From the NCBI GenBank assembly GCA_036362985.1, contig JAYGXS010000005.1, forward strand, positions 48,204,656 through 48,268,655: a stretch of DNA of 64,000 nt, written 5' to 3'. The stretch's first letter is position 1. Each line of letters begins with the position of its first letter. Shown here one piece after another: positions 1 to 9,635 of the stretch. Origin of the DNA: Ligula intestinalis. Taxonomy: Eukaryota > Platyhelminthes > Cestoda > Diphyllobothriidea > Diphyllobothriidae. The notes below the pieces were generated by a model. It did no database searches. It had not been told where the DNA came from and saw nothing but the letters and a program-made list of their open reading frames with translations. A program made the translations under genes and the position numbers.

Positions 1-137
1 TATCCAAGTACAACCCTCTACTTAGACCCCTAAAGAGTAACCAAAATCATAAAATCTGAAGTTTCTGAAAGAGCCATACGCGATCATCAAAAGAGCCATA
101 TATGGCTCGCAAGCCATGGGTTGCCGACCCCGGAACT
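1..137 (+). mobile_element. hAT-type transposon terminus (right end)
   Basis: The segment carries two copies of an AAGAGCCATA motif, then ATGGCTCGCAAGCC and GGTTGCCGACCCCGG. This layout (AGAGCC...GGCTCGC...GGTTGCCGACCCC) is the well-known terminal pattern of hAT elements such as the Charlie group. The other end is beyond the window. A related right end sits at 41380-41463. Confidence 0.6.
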
Positions 138-242
138 CGGAAATGTGGAAAAATGCATTTAAAAATCTCCAATGAAAAAGAATATTCACATTTCAGGTAT
201 TTCTACTGGTAAAGAAACAAACGATCGAGCATTGGAACGAAT

Positions 243-303
243 TGTATTTTGTCCTGAGCTTTCGGGCTCCTGTAGGAGGCCATCGTCAGAGTTGGAAAAA
301 CCG
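243..303 (-). ncRNA. hammerhead ribozyme-like motif in left pLTR arm
   Basis: On the minus strand the order is CTGACGA, a helix II hairpin GGCCTCC-TACA-GGAGCC, then GAAA, then GCTC ending in a CUC cleavage triplet. Flanks GTTTTTCC and AGGACAAAAT can pair as helix I. Helix III would be only AGCU, which is self-complementary, as expected for a motif that acts as a dimer. The core residues CUGANGA and GAAA are intact. Hammerheads in PLE terminal repeats are an established observation. Activity here is inferred. Confidence 0.7.
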
Positions 304-714
304 CAAAAAATGGGGTAGGAAATTGTGGCGCGTGTACAACAACTAAAATTTTGAACGAATGGAAATTCAATAATTGTGTGTTTGTGCCGCCGACTTGCCA
401 CTAAGGGCTGTGTTAACCTGTACCAGTAGGCAAGATCTACATGTTGGGGGGAGTATTGACAGAAATTTAATCGTCAACAAAAAACAAGCAATAATTTAAT
501 CGTCCCTTCCTCCCATATAACTTCTGCTTGTTTTTGTTGACGATTCTATTTCTGTAAATCCTCCCACCCAACATGTCTATCTTGCCTACTGGCACAGTCT
601 AGCACAGCCCACAGTGGCGAGTCGGCGGCACAAACACACAATTCTTGATTTTCCACGCGTTAACATTTTAGTTGTTTTATACACGCGCCACAAGTAGCTT
701 CCCCACTTTTTGCT

Positions 715-770
715 ATTTTTCCACCTCTGACGATGGACTCCTGCAGGAGCCCGAAAACTCAGGACAAAAT
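715..770 (+). ncRNA. hammerhead ribozyme-like motif in right pLTR arm
   Basis: The order is ATTTTTCCACCT (helix I strand), CTGACGA at 727-733, helix II GGACTCC-TGCA-GGAGCC, GAAA at 753-756, ACTC, and AGGACAAAAT (761-770) as the second helix I strand. The NUH triplet is CUC ending at 760. Where the opposite arm has a palindromic AGCU helix III, this copy has AACU, so it may have decayed. Confidence 0.68.
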
Positions 771-1019
771 ACAGTTCGTTCCAGTGCTCGATCGTTTGTG
801 TTCTTTACCATTAAACAAATCTATTTTTTTCTGCATCAGGCAAATGTACAGGCAAGGAAAGAAGTTGCACTCGCACATCCCAGAGTGCGCACATTCCTCC
901 AGAAACTGTCCTCGAATTTTACGCTCTGGTATCTTCATTTTCAGGCCACAGACTCAGTTAAGTGCAAATATTTCTTCGGAAACAAATGTCAGCAAATCTA
1001 GACTGAAACACAAGAAGTA

Positions 1020-1115
1020 AATTCGTCCCTGAGAAGGAGAAGCTCGAGGGAAGACGAAACTGTTTCAGCTAACTTTCGAGATTTCTCCTGCGAACCATCA
1101 TCAGAGACAACGGAA
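1020..1115 (-). ncRNA. hammerhead-like motif of a second PLE terminal family
   Basis: On the minus strand CTGATGA (1098-1104) is followed by a weak helix II (GGTT...AATC), then GAAA (1074-1077) and GTTAGCTGAAAC. It resembles the end of a PLE-type terminal repeat, and no reverse transcriptase was seen next to it. The catalytic core residues are present, but the helices are poor. Confidence 0.4.
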
Positions 1116-1234
1116 GATAGAGACAACAAAGCCTCCAATTACGGGTTGTTATTGCGCCATAAATACAGGGCTTTCATCGAGATAATCAATGAAAAAAGTT
1201 AAGGCCTGCCAAATAGCACTTTGTACTTTCAGTT

Positions 1235-1410
1235 GGCCCAAATGCGAAAATTCCGCGGCCTTGGTGGGACTCGAACCCACACAGTGCGTAGCGAACGCTC
1301 TACCCTTGAGCCACGAGGCTTAACCTGCGCCGCGAATTTAATTATACTTGGGTCGATTTTACCTACTCAACTTACTGCTTTTATGGAATCCACCAATAGA
1401 GAACAGCCAG
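1235..1410 (-). repeat. tRNA-derived SINE-like repeat
   Basis: On the minus strand the head reads as a tRNA: GTGGCTCAAGGGTAGAGC is an A box and GGGTTCGAGTCCC a B box. The partly paired acceptor ends are GCCTCG and CCAAGGC. The anticodon arm is collapsed, so this is not a working tRNA. The part at 1320-1400 (GGGTCGATTTTACC, ATGGAATCCACCA) is the body shared with the tandem units at 45150-46200. Confidence 0.7.
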
Positions 1411-1710
1411 CAAATCTGCCAACCTCGCCTTCCGCCCCGTAACAATTAAGTGAGCTTAGTAGCCATTCTGGTGGATCCTAGATGATTGCTTAAGAAATCC
1501 TGCGGATTCTATTCAAGCAGTAGCTTGGACGGATAAAATCGGTTAAGTGTGATTTGATCCACGGCGCAAGTGGTGTGTTGGCTGTCCGCAAAAGTCTTCC
1601 CTGCTTTGTGGATTCGACTGCCATCGAGGCTGCGACCTTTTCACAATTGAGTCAACTGAATTAAGCGGAGCCCTGCCAAGCCTCCCTAACAGTTTGTACT
1701 TTGTAATTCT
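1411..1710 (+). repeat. tRNA-derived repeat, opposite orientation
   Basis: This is a plus-oriented copy of the same family. It carries the body signals CATTCTGGTGGATCCTAG, GATTGCTTAAGAAATCCTGC and GATAAAATCGGTTAAGTGTG, and ends ...CAATTGAGTCAACTGAATTAAGC. Its tRNA-like part (about 1565-1655) is badly degraded. Together with the copy at 1235-1410 it makes a head-to-head pair. Confidence 0.6.
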
Positions 1711-3811
1711 TTGCTAGGTGACACATTTATCTCGCGTGATTCAGTCCGCAGGCTCAGGGCCGAAGAAAATGAAATTGGATAGGGTATAGCAGCTACTCTT
1801 AAAATATATATGTGGCATCGGCCTGTTGCAAACTTGACCTTCAGACATGAGACAGTCATCTACCCCAAAGCGCCACGCCAGCCCGCGCCGCGCCACGCAA
1901 CGCTGAAGATGTACGTGTCAAATGGCTGACATGCAACGAAGACGCACACACATACACGGATCGATTATGCGTCATCTGGCTACTAAAGCCATGCAGCAGT
2001 TTAATTTTACAAAAAAATACATGCACTGTCATGTCCTCCCCCTGACCCATCGATTTGATCCTACGCGGTCTGGACTGATCTTGCTTTCAGAGACGAATAT
2101 TATTCTCGGCAAATACAACACTACGCACTAGAGCTTGCGTAGGTTTTTTTAACCTCGACTGGGGATAAAAAAATATAGCCATATAATTTCACCTTGTCAC
2201 GCCTTGTGGAATCGGTTGAGGCATAAGTTCACAGAAGGCGTATCGGAAAAAAACTGCACACGATACTTTGCGAGAGCTTGGCAACTTTCGGTTAATTAAG
2301 GTAATTGAGGAAAAAACTTCCGGCACTTGCACGCTTTCGTCGAAAATCACGAAATAAGCAAGATTCAGGAGATAATGGAACAGTCCTCTACAGAAAAACA
2401 TGATTATTCCTTGAAAGGCAGAAGAAAATAGTTTGTTTCCAGCCGCCTCTGTACCACACATTCTACAGGCGCCAACCCTTTTACGAATTTTCGGTTTGCA
2501 TTTCAATTGATCAAGATAAGCTTTGATAAATGTCGACTAAAAGATCTGCATATGCATTTTAGTTACATACAAGTCCCATAAAAGATCCTTCTGCACACTA
2601 GTTGATATATACGGACGCTCAGACGGGTATGTTTGCCAGCAGGGCACGACGCAGACTAGTTTTACCGCATTTTTCCGAAATAAAGAGAAGTAAGTGCGGT
2701 ATGCGCACATACACTTTCTGAGTTGATAGGCTTTTTCAATAGAATTAACTTTATTTGAGTACTTATAAACCAATAACATAGTCATAATAATAAAACGGCA
2801 GTCTTCCTTTTGATGTAGAGGCGGACAGCATGAGATATATTTGTTAATGTTTCGCCACGGTTTCCAATAATTTTAAGCTGTACTCAAGATTTCCGAATTG
2901 ATTGTCCCGTTTAATTATTGGTGGAGACTTTAGAAACGGAATCAAGTGCAGCGTTGAAGTATAACGAAATCATGCATAATTCACTAGCACTGAAGAACGA
3001 AAAAGTTTTTTAAAAGGTTTACTTAGCCGTTTGTGTTGTTTAATACAATATTAGTTTTAATCTGTCCTTACAGCTCTCAAAGTACCCACTCTACGGTTTC
3101 TCTAGCACAAAATAGTGTTTGTCTCTATTGACTGAGGGTTCGTGAGCTACGTGTGCGGCCGTACAATGTAGACGTTAACTAGTTAATCCCCCGAGCTTAG
3201 AAAAACGTCTTGTTATTCCCATGGTAAAAGCTTTAAGAACCCAATTACACCTTTCATAATTGTTTTCTTCATTTACGGGGAAAAGGTAGGTTAACATAAG
3301 GCTAGACTAGGAAATGGAATCCCTTGTGGAACCTCCTGGTGTAATAGAATTGAATGCAAGCAGGTGCCAACAGTCGATAGATAGATAAATGCATTTACAA
3401 TAAATCATAATTGCGATAGATTTACACCAGTGGTTAGAAGCTTGGTTACTCCATAGGCAGTAGTCTAAAGCAAACTATAGTACTTCAGAGTTTGATTCGA
3501 GCCTTGTTCCTTAGATGAATTCATTGAGCGCAAAGATTTCACTTAGCGATTTATGTAGGCACTTCTCTTATTAATTTGTGAATATAGATGCCTCCTGTAT
3601 GTACCACGACACACGTGAACTTCAGTTTTATCACGGCCGGTCAATCAAGTGTACGCCACTCAATGAGATTCAGCATAAAACAAGCCCTGGGTAGACTGAA
3701 AAATTTCACTACCTTTGGTTTTCTTTACTAGCTACTTTAATGATGGCCATGGTTTGTTAGCGCGTAATTATTATCTGAAACCTGCAGACAAAAGTTGGTT
3801 CGGGGATTTAC
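1711..3811. other. no supported feature
   Basis: AT-rich sequence. Open frames are short and overlapping, none shows a known family, and there is no sign of the next PPP1R16 exon. It is probably intron of that gene. Confidence 0.5.
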
Positions 3812-3936
3812 CGGGGCAGCACCCTGGGAATCTAACTGGTTGAAGTCATCTCCCTTGACACGGCGTTTTTCAAGGTCCTCCAGCATTTCTCTTTCTGGCC
3901 GCAAACGAATTTCATCAATCTGTTCCTGGGTAACAT
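3812..3936 (-). CDS. PPP1R16: PPP1R16 exon: VTQEQIDEIR linker
   Basis: This 125-nt exon starts in phase 1 and ends in phase 0. It encodes VTQEQIDEIRLRPEREMLED, then LEKRRVKGDDFNQLDSQGAA and a final proline. In TIMAP and MYPT3 this segment links the two ankyrin blocks (ITQEKINEMR...DAQGAT). The minus-strand acceptor is TTGATTTTGCAG and the donor is CCCCG|GTAAAT. The next exon should begin with LLH-like residues of the second ankyrin block. I see none between 1 and 3811, so the rest of the gene probably lies beyond the left edge. An open frame continues through both splice sites (3737-3982) but only the middle is coding. Confidence 0.92.
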
Positions 3937-4727
3937 CTGCAAAATCAAGAAAAGTACGTTCAGATCTAGGATGCGGGTTCATTAACTCATCATGAAAAAA
4001 ACAGTACCTCCTTGCTGTTGTTTGTTAATGTTTAAAATTTTTTCGAAAATGAAATATCAAGGTATTCCAGGGCATGAAGCATTGGACAGTAACAGCAACT
4101 ATTCCTTCCTCCGAAATCAATAATTTCTAATCTCATTATTATCAATTTTAGGAGTATCTTTAAATTTGGTTACGTAATCCTGTTTCCATTTTTTAAGATG
4201 TTGTAGCTCTTTTGAAAACTGTGCCCAATAAACTTTAACGTTAATGGATAGTCAACAACCTCCAAAAACAGATATTTTGCTCTTGTCATTCGAAACACTA
4301 GAAGACCTGTGAGGCATCATTTATGGGAAATGAATGTGTAATTGCAACAGGAATTCACTAAACCAAGTCCCACACGCCGTCATCTTTGAATATTAACCTA
4401 ATGTCATATTCAACAAAAGCTCATGTGCGGAGCTAGGATAACGTATTTTGTACAGAACCATTAAGTTCTCTTCCGAGATTTTTTTGAGTATTTGAGGTGA
4501 AATACACCAGCTGTAGCGTAATAACGGAAACATCCAAATTCGACTAAGTGGGTTAACAGACACACTGACGTCTTGACTAAACGCGTCCGTGAAACGCTAG
4601 AAAACATAGTGGCGTAACGAAACTCTTTCGAATGCACCATGTCATTGCAAAAAAGGATGAAATGTGTGTCTGATTGTTTATCTAGTACTTGCATGTGAAG
4701 TTTAATAAATTGGACAATCAGGTTGTA

Positions 4728-5253
4728 CGGTAGTCACCGGTTATTAAGCCCGCGGTTAATAGGCCCAGCCGCGTATTAAGACCACATCAACTTGGGACCG
4801 AATTTAACACAGCAAAATCTGCCGGATAATAAACCCAGTCGCCGGCTACGAAGCCCAGTTTGCCAACAAGATAGAGTGACATTCTCATCTCTCTACGTGC
4901 GCAATGCGGTCTACAAGCATCAGATTACACAAAATTCGACAACTTCTGGTGCCTGGAGAAGGACATCAAAGAGCACTTGCGAATGAAGTTTCCTCCAAAA
5001 AAACTGACACGAAACCGCTTTTTTAAACATGTGGGAAATCATTTTTTCGTTTTTTTATTACGTAAAATGAGACAAAAAGCATTCTTTTCTTGTACATAGC
5101 CAAGCTCTACACATAATACAGTACGTATGTAATGTATAGTGCCTATCCTGCGTTTGCTAATCACGAACTAGGACTCTCCGGTTATTGCGCCCACCGCTTA
5201 TTAAGCCTAATTTGGTCAGGGCCCGCGGTGGGCTTAATAGCCGGCGACTACTG
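4728..5253. mobile_element. TA-flanked MITE with pogo/Tigger-like termini
   Basis: The left end CGGTAGTCACCGGTTATTAA and the right end (reverse complement) CAGTAGTCGCCGGCTATTAA are terminal inverted repeats that continue into AAGCCC..GCGG. Both ends are flanked by TA (4726-4727 and 5254-5255), the duplication used by the Tc1/mariner/pogo group. Further copies of the CCGG.TATTAAGCCC motif lie just inside both ends (4739-4855, 5177-5215). The interior has no recognisable transposase, so this 526-bp copy is non-autonomous. Superfamily assignment rests on the TA duplication and terminal sequence only. Confidence 0.7.
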
Positions 5254-5343
5254 TATATAAGAAGTGTAACACACTTAATACGGCGCAGTGCCTTGCCTTT
5301 TTCGATTAAGAATATACACAGCAGTAGACAGGCGCTCATTTAG

Positions 5344-5842
5344 GAGCCTGCGTCGCTGACTCCCGCTGGCCCTGTTGCCGAACCTCGTATGCGAAATCTT
5401 CACTCGCGCCCGCTACGCTCTTAGACTCCAGAGCAGAAGGTTGCGTGTTCATATCACGTCGGGGTCACCAATTGTCGCAAATTGTGATGTCGACAAGCAG
5501 AAGGTTCCCCAAATCACACGTCAGGCAAGAGGGTGTTGGTAGGCAGAAGTTTACTGCCGGGGAATATTCAGTACAATGGCGGAGTTATGCCCGCCGAGTC
5601 AGTACGCCAAATTTTGTCCCGTCTTGCCTGCAGAATGGACTTACTGTGATGCGGCGCCAGCCAGGTGGACAGGTGCTTATCGATTGGCTGGAACTTGCGC
5701 CTTGAACAGCGAGGAGCATAGACCGCCAGGAAACAGTGGCCCTCTCCCAGCGGTTGACAAACAAAATGCGTAGGGGACGCGAGTGAAGATTGAGCCTCCG
5801 CGGTTTGGCAACAAAGCCAGCGTGAGTCAGCGAGGCAGGCTT
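5344..5842. repeat. ~500-bp inverted-repeat element
   Basis: Left arm 5344-5420 (GCCTGCGTCGCTGACTC.. CTTCACTCGCGCCCGCTACGC) is the inverse of right arm 5770-5842 with about three quarters of bases matching. The interior has a tRNA B-box-like stretch, GTGTTCATATCACG followed by GGGGTCACCA, at about 5450-5470. It is clearly more GC-rich than its surroundings. No target duplication was seen. Confidence 0.6.
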
Positions 5843-6089
5843 ACACACTCACTGATCAGTTCCTGAACTCATCCGTCCCGTTATGCCTTGGAATTTGCTC
5901 TCGAGTCCAGCCATCAGTTGCCCAACCGTTAGAATATGCTATAAGCAGAAATATGCTACCAACAAGGCCAAAGGGGGCGAATACTGGTGGGACTCGAAAG
6001 CGAAGCCGACGGCACAATGAAACGATTGAGTTGCGCGACCGATCTAGGAGGGCCCATCTGCCATTCCCGATCGAATCTGGCAAGCCAAC

Positions 6090-6250
6090 GGGCCCGTGGC
6101 GCAGGGTTAAGGGCGTTAGACTTCTAACCGACAACGGTGCGGGTTCGAGACTCGGAGGTCACCAGGCCTGAGGTCCAGTATCTCTGGCTGATGATGGCCA
6201 ATCAAGCAAAAATGGCCACTCCATTCTCCGTCGTTTTGTCGGTACTTTAT
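6090..6250 (+). repeat. tRNA-Arg(TCT)-like SINE
   Basis: 6090-6164 has GTGGCGCAGGGTTAAGGGCG (A box), an anticodon loop CTTCTAA, GGGTTCGAGACTC (B box) and a ...GGTCACC end. The acceptor halves do not pair, so it is a pseudogene head and not a tRNA. The tail GGCTGATGATGGCCAATCA is shared with copies at 9120-9240 and 22530-22700. Together they form a second SINE family. Confidence 0.65.
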
Positions 6251-6255
6251 TTAAG

Positions 6256-6972
6256 CCTCGCGTTTATCCATCGAGCGAAGAAAAACCAAAATTCTGGCTC
6301 ACCATCCCTTATGTGAAAAACGTTTCATAAGCGACTGCACGACTCATTTAACCCTTTGGAATTGGAGTGGTGTGTAGATCAGATTTTAGAATCAGACAGC
6401 AAATCATGAAGCTCAAAGACCCACTGCCAGCAACCCAGCAGTCAGTCGTAGTCTACAGCATACCTTGCAAAAACTGTGATGCGGGGTACGTTGGGGAAAC
6501 TGGCGAACGCCTAGGCAGAAGTTTGCACGAACATCAACGTGCAATGAATCACAAGGAAAAGTTGTCTTTAATTTTTGGCCCTGTGCAACAACTCAACCAA
6601 AAATTCGAATTTGACGTAGCGAAGATGATCGGCTGGGCCAATGAGAAAATGGTCAAGCTAGTGCTGGAATGTTGGTCCTCCAATGGCACAATAAACAGAG
6701 CTATCGACTTGAACCTTGCCTACCAGGTGTTTTGCACAAGGCTCGGATCAAATCAGCCAGAGCCAGTAGGGCAAACGAGTACGCAGGACCGAGAGGCAAC
6801 GCCCACGGAAAATGGGGGTGGAGGTCGGAGGTCACGCGACCAACCTCAAACACTGTCTCACTGTTACAACCGCGAGGCAAAGAACAACCCAAGTGAACAA
6901 CAACGAGTGATCCCTCCGCCGGGTGACGTGTGGGCGTCACCAAGCATATTGACTCGCCTACAACTTCGCTGA
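6256..6972 (+). pseudogene. Penelope-like element, 3' part with GIY-YIG endonuclease
   Basis: Plus-strand remains of a PLE protein. Upstream of the open part, the frame reads KPKFWLTIPYVKNVS with two in-frame stops (about 6332 and 6353), a stretch that precedes the endonuclease in PLEs. Then come KDPLPATQQS, a CxxC pair (CKNCDAGYVGETGERL, GIY-YIG motif as GYVGETG), and LGRSLHEHQRAMNHKEKLSL. The reverse transcriptase half is missing, so the copy is 5'-truncated, which is common for PLE insertions. The end of the frame (after about 6745) does not resemble the family. A pLTR with a hammerhead motif follows at 7135-7200 on the same strand. Confidence 0.8.
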
Positions 6973-7129
6973 CCGCAGATGGGACGAAGGTCATGCAAGC
7001 ACACCAGCAACCAACTTTCGGAAGACCAACTGTGGTCGGCAACGAACGGGCAGGTCAACGTTCACACGCCAACCACTGATATAATTTAGGGCAGACGTCA
7101 AGGCTGGCTAACTCAAGACCACCAGATGC

Positions 7130-7205
7130 AGCTACCACAAACCTCTGACGATAGAAGCGGGAAGGTTTTCGAAACGTCAGTTCAAATAGAATTTGGTCCA
7201 TGAAC
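7130..7205 (+). ncRNA. hammerhead ribozyme-like motif at PLE 3' end
   Basis: CTGACGA (7145-7151), a helix II GAAGC..GGTTTTC, GAAA (7171-7174) and CGTC give a complete core with GUC as the cleavage triplet. ACGU between GAA and C is self-complementary. The motif lies just downstream of the PLE endonuclease remains on the same strand, where a pLTR is expected. Confidence 0.6.
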
Positions 7206-7530
7206 GCGCCCCTCCCTACTTCTCCTTCCTTACCTTTGCGAGATGATGAACGCGATAACATATCTGGACACCGAATCTTTCGGCACATAAAGTTATGCTT
7301 ATATCATACACATATTATGACGATAGCATTATCGACAGGGAAACAGAAATAACAATTTGTGGCTTAGTAGCCCTATTTAGCCGACCATAATGGTATTCAT
7401 GCCCTATCAATTGAGCCATGGACTAGTTGTCTTCTCGGTTGCAATGGGGTATATTACTAATGATAGAGGGGGTTAATGGATTATAGTACGAGACGAACCT
7501 GTCTTGGCTGTGCCTTGCCATCAGCTGCAT

Positions 7531-7690
7531 AGTGGCTAATATGGTTGAGAATATGCGAGGCCCAGGTAACTGGATAGAAGAAGTTAAGTCGTTCTCTGGG
7601 ACCAGGAGTGTATTTGTCCGACGTTTCGAACTCTCCCGCGAGCTCATTGTCAAGGAATGAAAAAACGTACAGCTCACAGTGGCTAATATG
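7531..7690 (-). mobile_element. 134-bp PLE end with 13-bp target-site duplication
   Basis: AGTGGCTAATATG occurs at 7531-7543 and again at 7678-7690. Between them, 7544-7677 on the minus strand matches the tail of the PLE at 19995-21400: AGCTGTACGTTTTTTCATTC, then GTTCGAAACGTCGGACAAAT and GGTCCCAGAGAACG. This is a severely 5'-truncated insertion. It keeps the GAAACGUC half of a hammerhead motif, while the CUGAUGA half is damaged (AATGAG). Confidence 0.85.
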
Positions 7691-9050
7691 ATAGGCAGTT
7701 GCTTGCCGGGTACATTATAGTCGTACAATCATATGAACTGAACGTTCCTGCAACTGACTTGCTTGGACTCTTAGACCGGGTCTGGAATGAACCTTTTATT
7801 CGCACCAAAACGTTACTAACGGCCTACAGAGACCCCCATGAATTCACCTATCTCTGTTTGCCTGGCAAGGGCCACTACGCAAAAACTAGAGGCAATGGAT
7901 TTATCATCTGTTTAGTCTAAATTGTTGATACCTGATATAAGTGTCATTTTTGTTTATCATTGAATGGGATAAACTAGAAAACCGGCGCCGCCTTTTGACT
8001 TATCACTACCAGAGATCAAATTCACGCAAGGAAACATAGACGGTAAACTCCCTTTTCTTGGCGACGCTGTACAGCGAAGGACTGATTAGATACGTTTTAC
8101 ATCAATGTACCACGAGAAAGCTTAGGCTCAAGGCATCCTGCATTTAGCGGGTGACTACGCTGACTCCCAAACAAAATCCTGTTAATGGTCTCCTCAATCG
8201 AGCAAAGATACTGGTCGGAGAATGAAAGCTTTCGGATAGGACTTGGTTATCCGTTTGAACTGTTTTCCCGAAGCGGCTATACTAAATATTTTATACGTCC
8301 ATGCATGAGACGACAGAAATCGAAAAAAAAAAGATGAAACTAGGCTGTTCGAATAAGACAACGGAACCCCAAAAACTTCAAAAGATTCCTTCACATTACG
8401 TCCGAGGAAGCACCAAGCACAAATGGCGTACAAACCGAAGACAACACTTAGTATAGAGTTGATTATTGAGATAGGAACCAAAGTCGCATAAAACATTTCA
8501 CGAGACAACCACAATCCAGCTATGGTTACCATTTAAAATTAGCCTCTACAATTAGACACTAATGACATTGGGTAGTACAGTGGTGAAAGCACTTATCCCA
8601 AGTCGCCTTACCTGCACTGGAAGGTGGACACAAATTTGCCTGGTATGAAACCCGCATTTGATGTCTGCCGTCACAAAATAAAGGTCAGTAATTCCTGGAG
8701 CCCACTCGATAGGATGCTTCATGGATTACTCCGCACATTGTATAAGAGCCTTGTGTTAAGCAAAACGAAAATGAGGAAAGATTATATTCAACCTGAAGAG
8801 GAGATCATCCCAATGCACTAACCCACGGGCAGTTAAGGAGGAAGCAATCACTGTTTTCAGACATGCTCACATTATAACTCTTTTGGCGTATTTTCTGCAC
8901 GTCGGAAGACGACGTGGAGCATCAACTTTGAATCTCCATGAAAATAATCTTGTGGAACTTTCCAAAATAATGCTTTTCTCGAAATATATATGCAGAGAAG
9001 GACTGCCGCCAAATAAAATATGAGAAAAAGAAATTTTCTGCTTAAAAAGT
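7691..9050. other. no supported feature
   Basis: Intronic sequence of the PPP1R16 gene. Open frames at 7699-7920, 8194-8532 and 8624-8821 show no family resemblance. Confidence 0.5.
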
Positions 9051-9059
9051 CGTCAGCAG

Positions 9060-9245
9060 CTGAGATTCGAATCCTAGTTCTGTTTGTGATAAATCCAAAT
9101 CTCTAGCGAATGATCCATTTCCCTAGTCGATGTGGGTTCGAGCCTCACGAGTTTTTAATCCAAGTGGCTGTGTGTGGCTGGCTGCTGATGGGCAATAAAC
9201 TATAAAAGACTATTCTAGTCTCCCTTGTTTTTCCTCGGTAATACT
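9060..9245 (+). repeat. tRNA-derived SINE, second family
   Basis: The B-box-like TGGGTTCGAGCCTCACGAG at 9124-9142 is followed by GGCTGGCTGCTGATGGGCAA, the tail shared with 6090-6250 and 22530-22700. The 5' tRNA-like part is degraded. Confidence 0.55.
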
Positions 9246-9635
9246 ACTGTGTCATTTATTTGAGTTTGCATATATGCCCGCGTTCGTGCCATTCATTTCA
9301 ACTTCTACTATATGGCAGATTTTTAGGAAGGCTTCAGGAGACATTTAATAATATCACTAGCTGATGAATTTACATGCACTGACATTGACGAGACAATTAA
9401 AGGGTAGTGACTGGTTAAAACCCGGTTGCTGTCGTGTAATTCTTTTAATTTGTCGTCATATTTCTTTTAGTTCTCAGGAAAATCAGACAAATACAAGCGA
9501 CGGCGTCCAGCAGTGCCCCTTACGATTGGTCAGGTATCGGTAACATGGACATTACCTCGTTTAAAGCGATTTGGACGTGAGTGGCATCTGTTAAACTCCT
9601 TAACTTCATGCATACAGTGAAATTCCTCCAATTAT

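Larger units (their letters stand above)
207..810. repeat. 604-bp near-palindrome of two head-to-head PLE terminal repeats
   Basis: Arm 207-490 is the reverse complement of arm 525-810 with scattered mismatches, and 491-524 is the loop. Matching anchors are TGGTAAAG (207) with CTTTACCA (803), the GACGATGG...CAGGAGCC core in both arms, and GTAGGCAAGAT with ATCTTGCCTAC near the centre. Each arm carries a hammerhead-like motif of the kind found in Penelope-like element pLTRs. No reverse transcriptase lies between the arms. Either the body was lost or two terminal repeats were joined directly. Confidence 0.8.

Noticed and set aside
3737..3982. Longer reading of the PPP1R16 exon, starting with a methionine before the splice site
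   Set aside because: The extra residues on both sides lie beyond clear AG acceptor and GT donor sites, and they do not resemble the family.
6090..6164. A real tRNA-Arg gene
   Set aside because: A and B boxes and a TCT-like loop are present, but the acceptor halves do not pair and a SINE tail follows.
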